Shown: positions 54,686 to 63,285 of the stretch, in pieces
Position numbering within the stretch: position 1 is the stretch's first letter
How the letters are laid out: each line of letters begins with the position of its first letter
Assembly (NCBI RefSeq): GCF_013141715.1
Contig: NZ_WHOA01000093.1
Location: 1 to 64,000, forward strand
Direction of reading: 5' to 3'
Source: Paenibacillus phytorum
GTDB lineage: Bacteria; Bacillota; Bacilli; Paenibacillales; NBRC-103111
Length of the DNA: 64,000 nt
The notes under the pieces: model-generated
Databases searched by the model: none
The model's input: the letters and a program-made list of their open reading frames with translations, nothing else
Told to the model about the DNA's origin: nothing
Position numbers and translations under genes: made by a program

Positions 54686-56275
54686 TTAGTTTTGTTTTTT
54701 GAGGTTATCATAAGTGGCTTGGTATAGCTGCTGCAGCTCATCAATTTTCATTTTCTTCAAAGTGGCCTGGAACTCGCCCCATTTATCGAAGTTAAGCGCG
54801 CCTACAATAAACTTGGTGCTCTGCTCCTCGTAATATTTATCAATATCGTTCCGCAGCATATTGATTTTTTGAGCCGTTTGTTCGTCGAACATAGGTGGTG
54901 CGAACTTAACTTTCGGCATGAACGGGTCCAGCTTCTTTTGAGCTTCTTGAACCTGTAGCGGATTGATATAAGACGCTACCTTCTCGCTGATCAGATGCGG
55001 CGCCCCGCCTCCGGCATATGGGGTGATTTTGGATTGATTGCCGGTCGCCAAGAAGGCATCTGTATAATAAGGAATCCCCTCTCGCAATTCATAATTCTCG
55101 CCTTTACGACCAAATCGAAGCAAGGTGGATCCTTCGTCGCTGTAGAAATAATCGATCCAACGCATCGTCGCTTCCGGATACTTGTTAACCGGGGTGATGG
55201 CAAAAGCTCCAAAATCTCTCGGTACCGGAGCTGCATTACTCTGCATTCTGTCGCCATGCGGTCCCTTGACCGGGGCTATACCCATATATTGATTTGCAAC
55301 TTTCGTATCCAGCATCGGATTGTTCGTCTGATCAAAGAAGAAACCGGTATTTCCGGACCCTTGCTTGGCCAGATATTGAGCTTCCTTTTGTGTAAACAGC
55401 TCTTGATCCAGCAGCTTCTCCGAATACAGCTTGTTTAAATACATCAACAATTCCTTATTCCGATCACTACCCATCCAAATATTAACCTTGTCATTGTCCA
55501 AGTTAATGTTATAACCAAACTGAAGATCCAATCCAAAAGATCCGGCCATTTGCGTTACGACAGACAATTTGTCGTTGCGTGCAGTCATCGGAAGCTCGTC
55601 TTGTTTGCCGTTGCCGTTAGGATCTTTTTCCCGGAAAGCTTTCAGCACCTCGTACAGTTCATCCGTAGTCTCAGGTTCCTTCAGATTCAGTTTCTTCAGC
55701 CATGCTTGATTCATCCATCTTTTATCGGTTCTGGCGGAGTTGACGGTCACAATCCCCGGGATGGCATAAATATGGCCTTCAGGTGTTGTTATGGCGGAAC
55801 GAATCTCTGGATACGTTTCCATTAACTTCTTAAGGTTTGGAGCGTAAGAATCAATCAGCTTCTCGAGTGGAATTAATTGACCGCCAGCACCGTATTTAAT
55901 TGCCTCTAATTGTGTAAGACCTGAGCGATACATGGCATCAGGAAGCTCATTCGATGCAAACAACAGATTCTTTTTCTCAGGAAAGCCATCCGTTGGTGCC
56001 TCGATAAATTCCACTTGAACATTGCTCATTTTTTCAAAGTCCTTGAACACCGGCATATCCTTAAATGGTCCATTGGTTGGCGCAATTCTTGTGAACATTT
56101 TCAGCTTAATCGGCTCTTTCACAATGGGAAATCCCGCTGAAGACACAGTTTTCACATCATCTACTTTGGTTGTGCCCTCTTTCTCTTTACTCGGGGTATC
56201 CGAGCTGCAGGCGCTAAGTGCCATACTGGATACTACTAAAGTTGAAAGCAGTACCGTCCCCCAATTTCTTTTCAT
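54686..56275 (-). CDS. Substrate-binding lipoprotein (LplA type)
   Basis: A 529-residue lipoprotein: WGTVLLSTLVVSSMALSAC contains the lipobox. The mature chain starts with a Lys/Glu-rich linker and has features of the long LplA-like binding proteins (EKDPNGNGKQDELPMTARND; Asp/Asn-rich loop). It would bind an oligosaccharide for the two downstream permeases. An imperfect inverted repeat with a weak cre-like core lies 30-60 nt before it. AGGAAC precedes the ATG. Confidence 0.92.
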   Translation of the reverse strand: MKRNWGTVLLSTLVVSSMALSACSSDTPSKEKEGTTKVDDVKTVSSAGFPIVKEPIKLKMFTRIAPTNGPFKDMPVFKDFEKMSNVQVEFIEAPTDGFPEKKNLLFASNELPDAMYRSGLTQLEAIKYGAGGQLIPLEKLIDSYAPNLKKLMETYPEIRSAITTPEGHIYAIPGIVTVNSARTDKRWMNQAWLKKLNLKEPETTDELYEVLKAFREKDPNGNGKQDELPMTARNDKLSVVTQMAGSFGLDLQFGYNINLDNDKVNIWMGSDRNKELLMYLNKLYSEKLLDQELFTQKEAQYLAKQGSGNTGFFFDQTNNPMLDTKVANQYMGIAPVKGPHGDRMQSNAAPVPRDFGAFAITPVNKYPEATMRWIDYFYSDEGSTLLRFGRKGENYELREGIPYYTDAFLATGNQSKITPYAGGGAPHLISEKVASYINPLQVQEAQKKLDPFMPKVKFAPPMFDEQTAQKINMLRNDIDKYYEEQSTKFIVGALNFDKWGEFQATLKKMKIDELQQLYQATYDNLKKQN

Positions 56276-56305
56276 TCTTTCGTTCCTCCGATCACGTTGT
56301 TTTCA

Positions 56306-56333
56306 CCCTTAAAAGAAAGCGTTTTCTAAGGGT
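56306..56333. promoter_or_regulatory. Inverted repeat with weak cre-like core
   Basis: CCCTTA and AAGGG arms flank AGAAAGCGTTTTCT (12 of 14 to cre, itself nearly palindromic). It lies just before the LplA-type gene, in the 116-nt gap after YesN, and could be an operator for YesN or CcpA. Confidence 0.45.
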
Positions 56334-56391
56334 TGATCTAAGTATAGTTAATTAATGCTTTGGGATGATTCAACATTTATGACTTTCCATT

Positions 56392-57996
56392 CTACTTTTT
56401 TGACGGTTTCAGATGATCCATGTACGCCTGAGGTGTCATTCCTGTTATGCTTTTAAACACTTTAAAAAAGTACGTATAACTCAAAAATCCAACCTCACTG
56501 CTAATCTGTTTCAACGCATAGGTGCCGGATTCCATAAGCATGCAGCTCGTTTTAATACGAACCCGGTTCAAATACTCTGTGAAGGTCATACCCGTTTCCT
56601 CTTTGAACAATCTGCTTAAATAGGAAGGATTCAGATTAAGGGCACTCGCCGTAATGTCCAAGGAAATGTTGGAGGCATAGTTATCGGCGATAAACTGTAT
56701 GGCTTTCGAAATATGACGCGAATAGGATCCTCCTGCATGCTCTTTCTTAATGGCCTCAACAATTCGTGCATAGTAATTTAACAACCATCTCTCCAGCTCA
56801 GCAACGCTTCCCATTCGCCCAAGCTCATTCCTCGAGGGGATGAGCCCGTTATCTTCTAAGGATGAATGAGGAAAATGCCGCTTCCATGCCCTTTCAACAA
56901 GATGAAGCATTTCGCTTACAATGATTTGCACTGTCATTGCGTAGACTGGCTGACTACGCAGTGCATCAAAAATGGTTGAAATGATTTGATTTATTCTTTC
57001 CCCATCAAACCGCTCCAGAAAAAGCAGCAATTGCTTCTGTTCTTCCATTAAAAGAGAATCTTTCAGGATGGATGCGTTCAATCCTTGATCGAACATGACG
57101 TTTATATCCTGGTTTGCTTTGGTATAGCTGGAGCCAACCAACCGCAAATTTCCGCATAGCGGTCCTATGGCATAGACACATTTTAAGTTAAGGAATTTCT
57201 CGAGAGAATGAGCTAGGGAGCTCGTGGCTTGATTGATTTGGGTTGTAACCGTATGTTCACTTCGATCTTCCGAAGAAAACAGGACAATAAAGCGTCCCTC
57301 CCCCACATAGCCTACCGTCCGCTTCTGAATGTCGCCAATTGCCATTTGCATGACTTCCGCGGCCTGCTGAACAAACCGATTTTTCTGTACATCGGTAAAG
57401 GACTCCGTCAACAACAGAAAAGGTACGATTTGTACAGCTGCGGTTCCATAATTGATGGAACTGGTATACAGATCATTGTCTCGTGCATAAGACTGCAGCA
57501 CTTCCCCAGTTTCTTGTACATCTCTAGCCAAATTAGCTACATGTTCGCGAAGAATAACCGGACTTAGACGTTCAATCATTTTGCTTTGGGCACTTCGAGC
57601 TTCATGCTCTCGTTCTTCACTCTGCCATTCCTGAACCGCTTTATCCAGAAGCGTCAATAGAGCTCCCGCGTTCGAGCGATGCTTGAGCAAATAATCCATA
57701 GCCCCGTTCATGAGGCAGGTCCGAACATAATCGTAATCGTCAAAACTACTCAGCATGATCATTTTAACCTTGGGAAACCGGTCTTTGATCATGCGGCTCA
57801 GTTCTACCCCATTCATTAACGGCATGCTTACGTCTAAAATTGCGATATGCGGAGGTTGCTGCTCCATCATGGAAAGGGCCATAGATCCGTTATGTGCTTC
57901 ACCGCATATGGTGAATCCATGCTTTTCCCAATCCAACATACTCTTCACATCGTTTCGTGCCAACGCCTCATCATCGACCAATAATACCTGATACAT
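56392..57996 (-). CDS. Response regulator, YesN type (receiver plus AraC)
   Basis: A 534-residue regulator with an N-terminal receiver (VDDEALARNDV; phosphoacceptor Asp in HIAILDVSMPLMNG near residue 54; the Thr/Ser and Lys of the switch in IMLSSFDDYDY and YLLKH), a long middle section and a C-terminal AraC domain (LNPSYLSRLFKEETGMTFTE, ISSEVGFLSYTYFFKVFKSITGMTP). It follows the sensor kinase after 3 nt and precedes the LplABC-type genes, which it is likely to activate. Confidence 0.93.
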   Translation of the reverse strand: MYQVLLVDDEALARNDVKSMLDWEKHGFTICGEAHNGSMALSMMEQQPPHIAILDVSMPLMNGVELSRMIKDRFPKVKMIMLSSFDDYDYVRTCLMNGAMDYLLKHRSNAGALLTLLDKAVQEWQSEEREHEARSAQSKMIERLSPVILREHVANLARDVQETGEVLQSYARDNDLYTSSINYGTAAVQIVPFLLLTESFTDVQKNRFVQQAAEVMQMAIGDIQKRTVGYVGEGRFIVLFSSEDRSEHTVTTQINQATSSLAHSLEKFLNLKCVYAIGPLCGNLRLVGSSYTKANQDINVMFDQGLNASILKDSLLMEEQKQLLLFLERFDGERINQIISTIFDALRSQPVYAMTVQIIVSEMLHLVERAWKRHFPHSSLEDNGLIPSRNELGRMGSVAELERWLLNYYARIVEAIKKEHAGGSYSRHISKAIQFIADNYASNISLDITASALNLNPSYLSRLFKEETGMTFTEYLNRVRIKTSCMLMESGTYALKQISSEVGFLSYTYFFKVFKSITGMTPQAYMDHLKPSKK

Positions 57997-57999
57997 TCC

Positions 58000-59778
58000 T
58001 CATTCCTCCTGCCCTTTTCGATTCGTAACCGGCACCAATGGAAATCTGATCTGCACAGTGGTATAGGTATCCGGCTCACTATAAAGAAATACGCCGTAAG
58101 GCTCCCCGAATAGTCGAACAATGCGTTCGTGCACATTGCGAACGCCCATGCCGCTGAAGCGTGTGTTCGTCTGGACTTTATTCTCTTCAAACAGCGCATC
58201 GATCTGTTCCTTTGACATCCCTTTGCCGTTATCTCTTACTTCAATTCTCAGTTCTTTGTTTTCCTCATAGATGCGAATCAATACTAGGCCCTCGTGCTCC
58301 GAGGAGGATAGCCCATGAATGATGGCATTTTCCACAAGAGGCTGCAGCATTAACTTCAACACGCTGAACTGTAAAAGCTCTTCATTTTCGACTTCTATCT
58401 TCACATGAATGGGTTCCACATATTTGTATTTTTCAATATTAACGTAGCTGCGGACATACTGCAGCTCTTCCTGCAGGGAAAGAAATTCATTCGTATTCCC
58501 CAAAACACCGCGCATGAGCTCTATTAAAGATTCCGACACCTCAACAATATTCGGCACCCCGTTCAGTTTGGCCAAATACTTGACCGTATTCAGCGTGTTA
58601 TACAGAAAATGGGGGCGAATTTGAGCCTGCAAAACAGCCAACTCCGCCTCACGCTTCTCCTTCTCAGTCGTCACGATTCCCTCAAGTAAACGCTTTAATT
58701 CCTCTACCATACTTTTGAAAACTTGATAGAGCTGGCCTATTTCATCCTTAGAATGAATTTCGACAGCTGTGAGCGTCATGTTGCCTTCCATGACATGCAT
58801 CATCATAGATCTCAGCCTTCGAATATTTCTTGTAATTCTCGAGGAAACCTGTAAAGTACCGATGACGATAATGATAAACACAACAATGGCTACTGTGGCT
58901 AATACATTTCGGATCCGCGTCGTTTCAGTTAAGAGAGACTTCATAGGAACGAGTGCCACCGTGGACCATCCCGTATAATCCGATTTCCGCGTGATAACCA
59001 GGTAAGATTTCTGTCCGATGACCCTTTCAACTGAACCATCTGAACCGGACATCTCCTGATTGAGCCCAATGACCACTGACTTGTCAAGGACGTTTGTTTG
59101 GGGTTGATAAATAAATTCATTGTTCCTATCAACCACATACAACATACTGTCCGATGTAGGTTTGACATCATATATTTTCTTAATGAACTCGTCATTCAGA
59201 TCGAACATCACCATACCGATTAAATTACGGTTATATCGGAGCTCGCGCCCGGTCACAATGGAGTCACTGAAACCGGTTTGATGAAAATAAGCATGCCCTG
59301 AGCCATTTTGAAGTAAATAATCCATCATCGGTGCATATAAAATGTTCTTGTCGAGCCATGGGGATCCGACAAAAAACAACTTTTCGTTCAGCCCTATGAC
59401 GGCAACGCGTGAAATATATGGCTTGTAGGCAATCAATGCGGATAAAAACTCCTCGATCCGCTTTTGCTCTTGGAACCACTCGTAGCTTGGTTCCTCCGTC
59501 TTGCTAAGCAGCGTATCCAGCACCGTTTTATTGGTAGCGACCACCGTATTTAATCGACTAACTTCCTCCAATCGGAGATTTAAGGATTCGTCCGCCTGGC
59601 GTATGCTTTCCGTAACGGAAGTAATCGCATTTTTCTTCACCGTTTCTCTCATGTACAAATAAACAATACTTGTCACAGCAACGATTCCAATCAGAGTAAC
59701 CAGACTGAATGCGACAAAGATTTTCCCCTGGATGCTTACCGTAGGTGAAACCAACTTTTTTACGGAGAAAAACTTCAT
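58000..59778 (-). CDS. Sensor histidine kinase, YesM type
   Basis: A 592-residue membrane kinase. One helix near residue 30 (IFVAFSLVTLIGIVAVTSIVY) and one near residue 300 bracket an extracellular Cache-like sensor; a HAMP segment follows. The kinase region has the His_kinase family motif QIRPHFLYNTLNT with the phosphorylated His, then VENAIIHGLS (N box) and VRDNGKGMS. It would sense an extracellular sugar or its binding protein and phosphorylate the YesN-type protein. The ATG at 59778 follows AAAGGAG by 10 nt; longer starts lack a site. Confidence 0.92.
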   Translation of the reverse strand: MKFFSVKKLVSPTVSIQGKIFVAFSLVTLIGIVAVTSIVYLYMRETVKKNAITSVTESIRQADESLNLRLEEVSRLNTVVATNKTVLDTLLSKTEEPSYEWFQEQKRIEEFLSALIAYKPYISRVAVIGLNEKLFFVGSPWLDKNILYAPMMDYLLQNGSGHAYFHQTGFSDSIVTGRELRYNRNLIGMVMFDLNDEFIKKIYDVKPTSDSMLYVVDRNNEFIYQPQTNVLDKSVVIGLNQEMSGSDGSVERVIGQKSYLVITRKSDYTGWSTVALVPMKSLLTETTRIRNVLATVAIVVFIIIVIGTLQVSSRITRNIRRLRSMMMHVMEGNMTLTAVEIHSKDEIGQLYQVFKSMVEELKRLLEGIVTTEKEKREAELAVLQAQIRPHFLYNTLNTVKYLAKLNGVPNIVEVSESLIELMRGVLGNTNEFLSLQEELQYVRSYVNIEKYKYVEPIHVKIEVENEELLQFSVLKLMLQPLVENAIIHGLSSSEHEGLVLIRIYEENKELRIEVRDNGKGMSKEQIDALFEENKVQTNTRFSGMGVRNVHERIVRLFGEPYGVFLYSEPDTYTTVQIRFPLVPVTNRKGQEE

Positions 59779-59862
59779 GGACCGGCAGCTCCTTTCCATT
59801 TCACGAATAGTAGAAAAAAACATGAATCCGGCCCGATCAGGAGCTTGATTCATGTCTTAATA

Positions 59863-61650
59863 TTACTCACAACAAGGTGCAATGCATAGCCCCTCCCCAT
59901 CCTCTTCGGCCCCCAGCAGGACAATTCCCACACGGGTCCGAAATGGAGCGGTTCGATCATTACCAAAAAATGTAGACATGAGTCTGCCGTCTTTATCGAT
60001 AAACATCGTTCCGTGGCCTCCGTGAGGTACCGCCAACCGTCTTGGAGTATAAGGGCCGTACAAATCTTCAGCAACGGCATACATCAAATCATACGTTCCG
60101 TCCACGCGTTTATCCCCATTCCACTCCGCCGCACCAAGAATGTACTTCCCTTTGTACTTCACGATGAATGCACCCTCATAGCCAACGCGCTGTCCATCCG
60201 AGCACAGCAGCTTGCGGGGGTCCTCCGCAAAGCCTGTCATATCCTTCTTCATCTTGGCGATTTTACCATCCTGCCAAACAAAATACACTTGACCATCCTC
60301 ATCCTGGTACAGGCTGGAGTCAATATCCGTATTCGTCATGCGACCCATATCGATATACGGTCCTTCTGCATGTCCAGATACACTTTTAATCAACCCGGTG
60401 CCTCCGCCTTTAAGCGAATAAGTGATCCAGAATGTTCCGTGCAAATAGATCATCTCCGGGGCCCAGAGACAAGGATTTTCATAAATGTTGTTCTCCCATG
60501 TCCCATTTTCGGATAAATCCCATACTTTGGCCACATGGTTCCATTCCTTCAGATCATTTGAGCTCCACAAGTGAAGTTGGTTATTCCGATCCCAAAAATT
60601 ACGATGCGGCTTATCTGTTGTCCCCGTCAAATAATACGTCCCATCCGGTCCTTTGCTAATATGAGGATCCCGAATCAGGAAGTCCCCTACAGGTTTAAGA
60701 CTTCCCACGGCTCCCTTCTCCAGCACCGTTCCCTCTATCGGCCTTATGAATCCCGGGCCTGCAATGGACATGGGAACAACAGAAGGGTAATGCTCAACCG
60801 GCGAATAGCTGCCGCAGCCTGCAAAGGACGCATACAGCTGATTGTCCGGTCCATCAAATAAAGTGACTTGTCCGCCATGGGGAAGTGCCAAATACCGCCG
60901 GCTGTAGGGACCATAGATCGATTGGCTCACCGCTACAAAGGTATCTACAGCATCGCTGCCCATCCTCTCAAACGCATCTGCACAGAACATATAGTAGTAC
61001 CCAGCCCGTTTATATAAAAAAGCCCCGTAACTTCCTACCTGAAGGTTCCGTAAGTACGATGGATGATCCTCCCGCCCCGCGACCTTCCAAGGCTGCACTT
61101 CTACCATCCGGGGAAGTTCCTCAAGACCGGTCATGTCCTCTTTCATTTTGGCAATTTTGCCATTGCTGTAAATCCAATAAACAACTCCGTCTTCATCCTC
61201 AAATAAAGAGGCATCCTGCCCGTCATCTGTTATCTTCCCCATATCCTGGTAAGGACCCATGACGGAGGCGGACAAGCTTTTGAGCAAACCAGTGCTGCCT
61301 TGTTTCAACCCATATGTGATCCAGAACGTTCCCTTTACATAGTGGATTTCCGGTGCACAAATACCAGAGGAGCCCTCACTCTCCTTTTGCCACGTTCCCT
61401 CTTGCTCTAAGCTCCATACGGCGGCTGGCCCCGTCCATGATTTTAAGTCTGTGGACGTCCATACCTGCAAGCTTGAGCCCTCTGTCGCTCCGGTCATATA
61501 GTACATATGATCCGGCCCTGTGCAAATACTGGCATCTTTTAGGGAGACATCCAAAATTCGTTCTATCATTACTGCAGATTCAGAATAGCCTGTACAGGCG
61601 GACCATTCCGTTTCAGGATGAGGTGGCTGTTTAATAAAATCACTGTGCAT
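59863..61650 (-). CDS. Cytoplasmic GH43-like protein with two tandem propellers
   Basis: A 595-residue protein without signal peptide made of two similar GH43 propellers (about 25-305 and 315-590). Residues in each half align: base Asp in LKDASICTGPD and IRDPHISKGPD; modulator Asp in DASLFEDEDG and DSSLYQDEDG. The acid Glu is only in the second half (GYEGAFIVKY); the first half has GSYGAFLYKR with Tyr at that position. The first propeller is therefore probably a non-catalytic relic or binding module. It sits between an AraC regulator and YesM/YesN, on the same strand. Confidence 0.85.
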   Translation of the reverse strand: MHSDFIKQPPHPETEWSACTGYSESAVMIERILDVSLKDASICTGPDHMYYMTGATEGSSLQVWTSTDLKSWTGPAAVWSLEQEGTWQKESEGSSGICAPEIHYVKGTFWITYGLKQGSTGLLKSLSASVMGPYQDMGKITDDGQDASLFEDEDGVVYWIYSNGKIAKMKEDMTGLEELPRMVEVQPWKVAGREDHPSYLRNLQVGSYGAFLYKRAGYYYMFCADAFERMGSDAVDTFVAVSQSIYGPYSRRYLALPHGGQVTLFDGPDNQLYASFAGCGSYSPVEHYPSVVPMSIAGPGFIRPIEGTVLEKGAVGSLKPVGDFLIRDPHISKGPDGTYYLTGTTDKPHRNFWDRNNQLHLWSSNDLKEWNHVAKVWDLSENGTWENNIYENPCLWAPEMIYLHGTFWITYSLKGGGTGLIKSVSGHAEGPYIDMGRMTNTDIDSSLYQDEDGQVYFVWQDGKIAKMKKDMTGFAEDPRKLLCSDGQRVGYEGAFIVKYKGKYILGAAEWNGDKRVDGTYDLMYAVAEDLYGPYTPRRLAVPHGGHGTMFIDKDGRLMSTFFGNDRTAPFRTRVGIVLLGAEEDGEGLCIAPCCE

Positions 61651-61822
61651 TGTATTTTTCCCTTCATAAAATAATCTGAATTAAGTATACCGTGGTCTGC
61701 ACAATTTTTTAATAGAATAAGCGGATCATCGGGTGAGGATTATGGACGCCCATTACTGTTCCATAAAACAAAAAACATGCCGTGAAGAATCATTCGCAAT
61801 TCCTGAACAATTCGCGGCATGT

Positions 61823-62668
61823 CTATTGAATTTTAATAAATTGCTTTCGAAAGGCGCTTGGTCTAACTCCGGTTTTGCTTTGGAACAGGTTCGAAAAATA
61901 ATGCGGATCGACATATCCAAGCTTATAACCAATATCGCTTATGGTCAGATGTGTGTCGAGCAGCATCAGTTTAGCGGATTCTATCTTTTTGGAGATGACA
62001 TAGTTATAGATGGTAGTTCCTATTTCTCTTTTAAACAAGCGATTTATCTGCTTATTGGAAATGCCCATTTGTGAAGAGAGCTGCTTCGGGTCGAAAGGAT
62101 GAAGGATACTGTTATCCAAAAATTGCTTTATCGCTTGAACCGTTGATGTTAACGCTTCCCCTCTTTTACGTAAAGTTTCAGAGAGGCTGACAATGATTCG
62201 CATAAGGATGATCTGCAGCTCACTTTGCATTTCTTCTACTGATTTTTGTTTAGCGCTTTCAATAGCCTCTTTAAACAAGTATTCCAATCCGCTTCTGGAC
62301 GTCACGACATGTGAAAGCAGTTGGTAGGCTTCAAGCATCTTCAGAATCCAGCTTCCGCTAATGTTTAGCCATATATAACTCCATTGCTCCTTGTGGTCTA
62401 GGTCTGAGGCAACTTCATGGTAATAGCCTGCAGGTAGGATGAACATGTCTCCCTGACGAGCCATATAGGCTTGGGGACCGACCTGAACACTGCCTTGCCC
62501 TGATAGTACAAAACCGAAAACGGTAATTTGTGCAATCTTTCGAATATTGTGGTAATCCGTATCACAGTAATTAACCCCTAAGAACTGGACGCTCAGAGGA
62601 GGAGGCTCTCCTAACGGAGGCAGGTGATATACAGGCCCGTGCTTACCGAGTTTATTTAGCATCGTCAT
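61823..62668 (-). CDS. AraC-family transcriptional regulator
   Basis: A 281-residue regulator with a cupin-like sensor (about 25-110: QVGPQAYMARQGDMFILPAG) and an AraC domain ending in ISDIGYKLGYVDPHYFSNLFQSKTGVRPS. AGAGAGG precedes the ATG. It is upstream of the tandem GH43 gene in the same orientation, with a 170-nt gap, and probably controls it. Confidence 0.88.
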   Translation of the reverse strand: MTMLNKLGKHGPVYHLPPLGEPPPLSVQFLGVNYCDTDYHNIRKIAQITVFGFVLSGQGSVQVGPQAYMARQGDMFILPAGYYHEVASDLDHKEQWSYIWLNISGSWILKMLEAYQLLSHVVTSRSGLEYLFKEAIESAKQKSVEEMQSELQIILMRIIVSLSETLRKRGEALTSTVQAIKQFLDNSILHPFDPKQLSSQMGISNKQINRLFKREIGTTIYNYVISKKIESAKLMLLDTHLTISDIGYKLGYVDPHYFSNLFQSKTGVRPSAFRKQFIKIQ

Positions 62669-62728
62669 TGAACCTCTCTTAACAACTTGGTTCCTAGTTC
62701 CCCAGACTATATTTTAGCACAATTTCAA

Positions 62729-62872
62729 CTATTGAGACATGGAGTGAGATGGAAGAAAGAGCATAAGGGTCGCCGTCATAACGAAATACCCATTAATTTC
62801 AAAGTAGTCCGTCAGCAGTTTTCGAAGATCGGCTTCATCATCTATGATCAGTATCCAAAAATCGTTTGGCAT
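62729..62872 (-). pseudogene. N-terminal fragment of a response regulator
   Basis: From the ATG at 62872 the frame reads MPNDFWILIIDDEADLRKLL, then TDYFEINGYFVMTA. This is an unmistakable receiver-domain start (IIDDEADLR with the acidic pair). After about 34 codons the similarity stops, and the frame ends at codon 48. The phosphoacceptor and output domain are missing. It is shorter than the reported frames. It was left by a deletion or by insertion of the neighbouring GH region. Confidence 0.75.
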
Positions 62873-62940
62873 CCCAAGCGGTAATAACGGAGCCTACTCC
62901 GATTACTTTGCGGGGCCCCCGATGAGGCTCTTCCCAAAAT

Positions 62941-62984
62941 CGTAAAAGAAAAAAGCAAACCTGCAGGTAACTTTTTCTTTTACG
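62941..62984. repeat. Long inverted repeat with inner palindrome
   Basis: CGTAAAAGAAAAAAG (62941-62955) and CTTTTTCTTTTACG (62971-62984) form a 14-bp stem with one bulged A. The centre holds the perfect palindrome ACCTGCAGGT. It abuts the 3' side of the tRNA-like remnant and could be a terminator of it or a recombination-site structure. Confidence 0.7.
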
Positions 62985-63055
62985 GGGCTTAGAGGGATCG
63001 AGCCCCTAACCTCATCGCTGCCAGCGATGCGCTCTCCCAACTGAGTTACACCTCT
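62984..63055 (-). pseudogene. tRNA-Ala(GGC)-like remnant
   Basis: The minus strand has a good anticodon arm (CATCG, loop CTGGCAG with anticodon GGC, CGATG), a recognisable D arm (CTCAGTTGGGAGAG) and a T arm AGGGG-CTCGATC-CCTCT. The T loop lacks the usual TTC, and the 5' acceptor strand (AGAGGTG) does not pair with the 3' strand (AAGCCCC, which needs GGGGCTT). It is therefore degenerate and unlikely to be a working tRNA. A CCA end is not encoded. Confidence 0.7.
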
Positions 63056-63285
63056 TCTTTTCCACTATACCTGCCCGTGAGTTCAGAAAACGGCAGCCAT
63101 GAATTGGGGTGGGACTGTCGTTTTTGTTATTTGCTGCTACAAAGTATACGTTAGACAAGGAAAAGAGGCAGAATCTCAGAAACCGTGTGCGGTTAACTTG
63201 CAAGATGCTGAGAATAAGTGGAAAATAAGAAGTGAACATTCTAGCGGAAATTCTATGATCGGACAACGAGGAGAGAGCGAGTCTG
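63056..63285. other. Leader region of the right-edge gene
   Basis: No gene seen. AACGGCAG and CTGTCGTT arms (63089-63096, 63115-63122) followed by TTTGTTATTT form a possible plus-strand terminator or attenuator. GAGGAGAGAG at about 63268 is the ribosome binding site of the next gene. Confidence 0.4.

Noticed and set aside
62687..62884. 65-codon plus-strand frame ending near the scar
   Set aside because: The opposite strand of the same DNA reads as a response-regulator N-terminus, which is a better explanation.
62984..63055. A functional tRNA-Ala gene
   Set aside because: The two acceptor strands do not pair and the T loop lacks its conserved bases, so it is recorded as a remnant.
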